A stretch of 64,000 bases of DNA, from contig NZ_HG005139.1 of assembly GCF_000455265.1 (NCBI RefSeq), forward strand, positions 723,812-787,811. The letters run 5' to 3'. The notes under the pieces are model-generated. The model ran no database searches, was not told the origin of the DNA, and saw only the letters and a list, made by a program, of their open reading frames with translations. Positions 63,869 through 64,000 of this stretch are shown here, one piece after another. The stretch comes from Paenibacillus antibioticophila (GTDB lineage: Bacteria; Bacillota; Bacilli; Paenibacillales; Paenibacillaceae). The translations under genes were made by a program, and so were the position numbers. How positions within the stretch are numbered: position 1 is the stretch's first letter; each line of letters opens with the position of its first letter.

Positions 63869-64000
63869 GTGAATATCGGACTTACGGGGGGCATTGCCAC
63901 CGGCAAGAGTACCGTCTCACAAATGCTCGTTGCACGCGGCGCTGCATTGATTGATGCGGATGTGGTAGCCAGAAGAATTATGGAGCCCGGTCATCCTGTA
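63869..64000 (+). CDS. coaE: Dephospho-CoA kinase (N-terminal part)
   Basis: 44 codons to the window edge: [20 protein letters not shown] with the P-loop GGIATGKS, then [13 protein letters not shown], both characteristic of CoaE, the last enzyme of CoA synthesis. It starts at GTG five bases after the mutM stop; the ATG four bases earlier is in another frame and stops at once. In B. subtilis ytaF lies between mutM and coaE; it is absent here. Confidence 0.92.
   Translation, partial: MNIGLTGGIATGKSTVSQMLVARGAALIDADVVARRIMEPGHPV

Overview
The window looks like a chromosomal segment of a spore-forming Bacillota, most likely Paenibacillus or a close relative. Base composition is near 50 percent GC. 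Shine-Dalgarno sites are strong (AGGAGG-type), and TTG and GTG starts are frequent. Sporulation genes are present (cotJABC, the yheC/yheD family, ytrH, ytrI, ytvI). Gene order repeatedly matches Bacillus subtilis blocks: suf-yunD, yheA-yheB-yheCD, ytoI-ytpI-ytrI-ytrH-dnaE-accDA-pyk-fxsA-ytvI-citZ-icd-mdh and phoPR-polA-mutM-coaE. The genus assignment is inferred from protein similarity that I recognise, not from a database search.

Layout. 1-2.4 kb: a partial DegV gene (minus strand), a DUF423 membrane protein, an unknown protein and a Dps-type ferritin with a sigma-B-like promoter. 2.4-7.8 kb: a complete sufCDSUB iron-sulfur cluster operon with two candidate Fur boxes in its promoter region. 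7.8-14.4 kb: two HD-GYP-type proteins flanking a YunD-like metallophosphatase (one has lost the metal-binding His of the HD pair), then YfkAB and a CNNM/CorC membrane protein. 14.4-15.3 kb: a gene-poor stretch with short repeats and what looks like the 3' end (domain V) of a group II intron. 15.3-16.6 kb: cotJABC and a small zinc-ribbon protein. 17-21.7 kb: a pyridoxine kinase, a 257-bp MITE-like element, a c-di-AMP riboswitch with the potassium importer KimA, a YfcE phosphodiesterase and a HAD hydrolase.

21.7-30.3 kb is the most unusual part. It is a six-gene minus-strand operon holding five paralogous YheC/YheD-type ATP-grasp proteins of two architectures plus a GNAT acetyltransferase, divergent from yheB and yheA. 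30.5-33.7 kb: small membrane proteins, ytoI, ytpI, ytrI and ytrH. 33.8-41.8 kb: dnaE (split by an extra C in a C5 run), pgpA/yutG, a small protein, accDA and a pyruvate kinase without the C-terminal extension. 42-50 kb: a thioesterase, fxsA, a T-box-controlled argS, ytvI and the TCA genes citZ-icd-mdh. 50-53 kb: a membrane protein, an XRE regulator, a glycosyltransferase and an SDR oxidoreductase. 53-60.2 kb: class I fumarase, phoR then phoP (reversed from the usual order), a soluble CBS-chemoreceptor fusion and pstB-phoU, with PhoP-box-like repeats before phoP and before pstB. 60.3 kb to the end: polA, mutM and the start of coaE.

Three sets of non-coding dispersed repeats occur in the intergenic regions: an imperfect palindrome with TTGAAC ends (three copies), an element with GTTCAAAAAGTC ends (one full copy, one short copy, one half copy), and a single MITE-like element with AGAGGGTGTC ends. 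I saw no rRNA, tRNA, CRISPR array, prophage or transposase gene.
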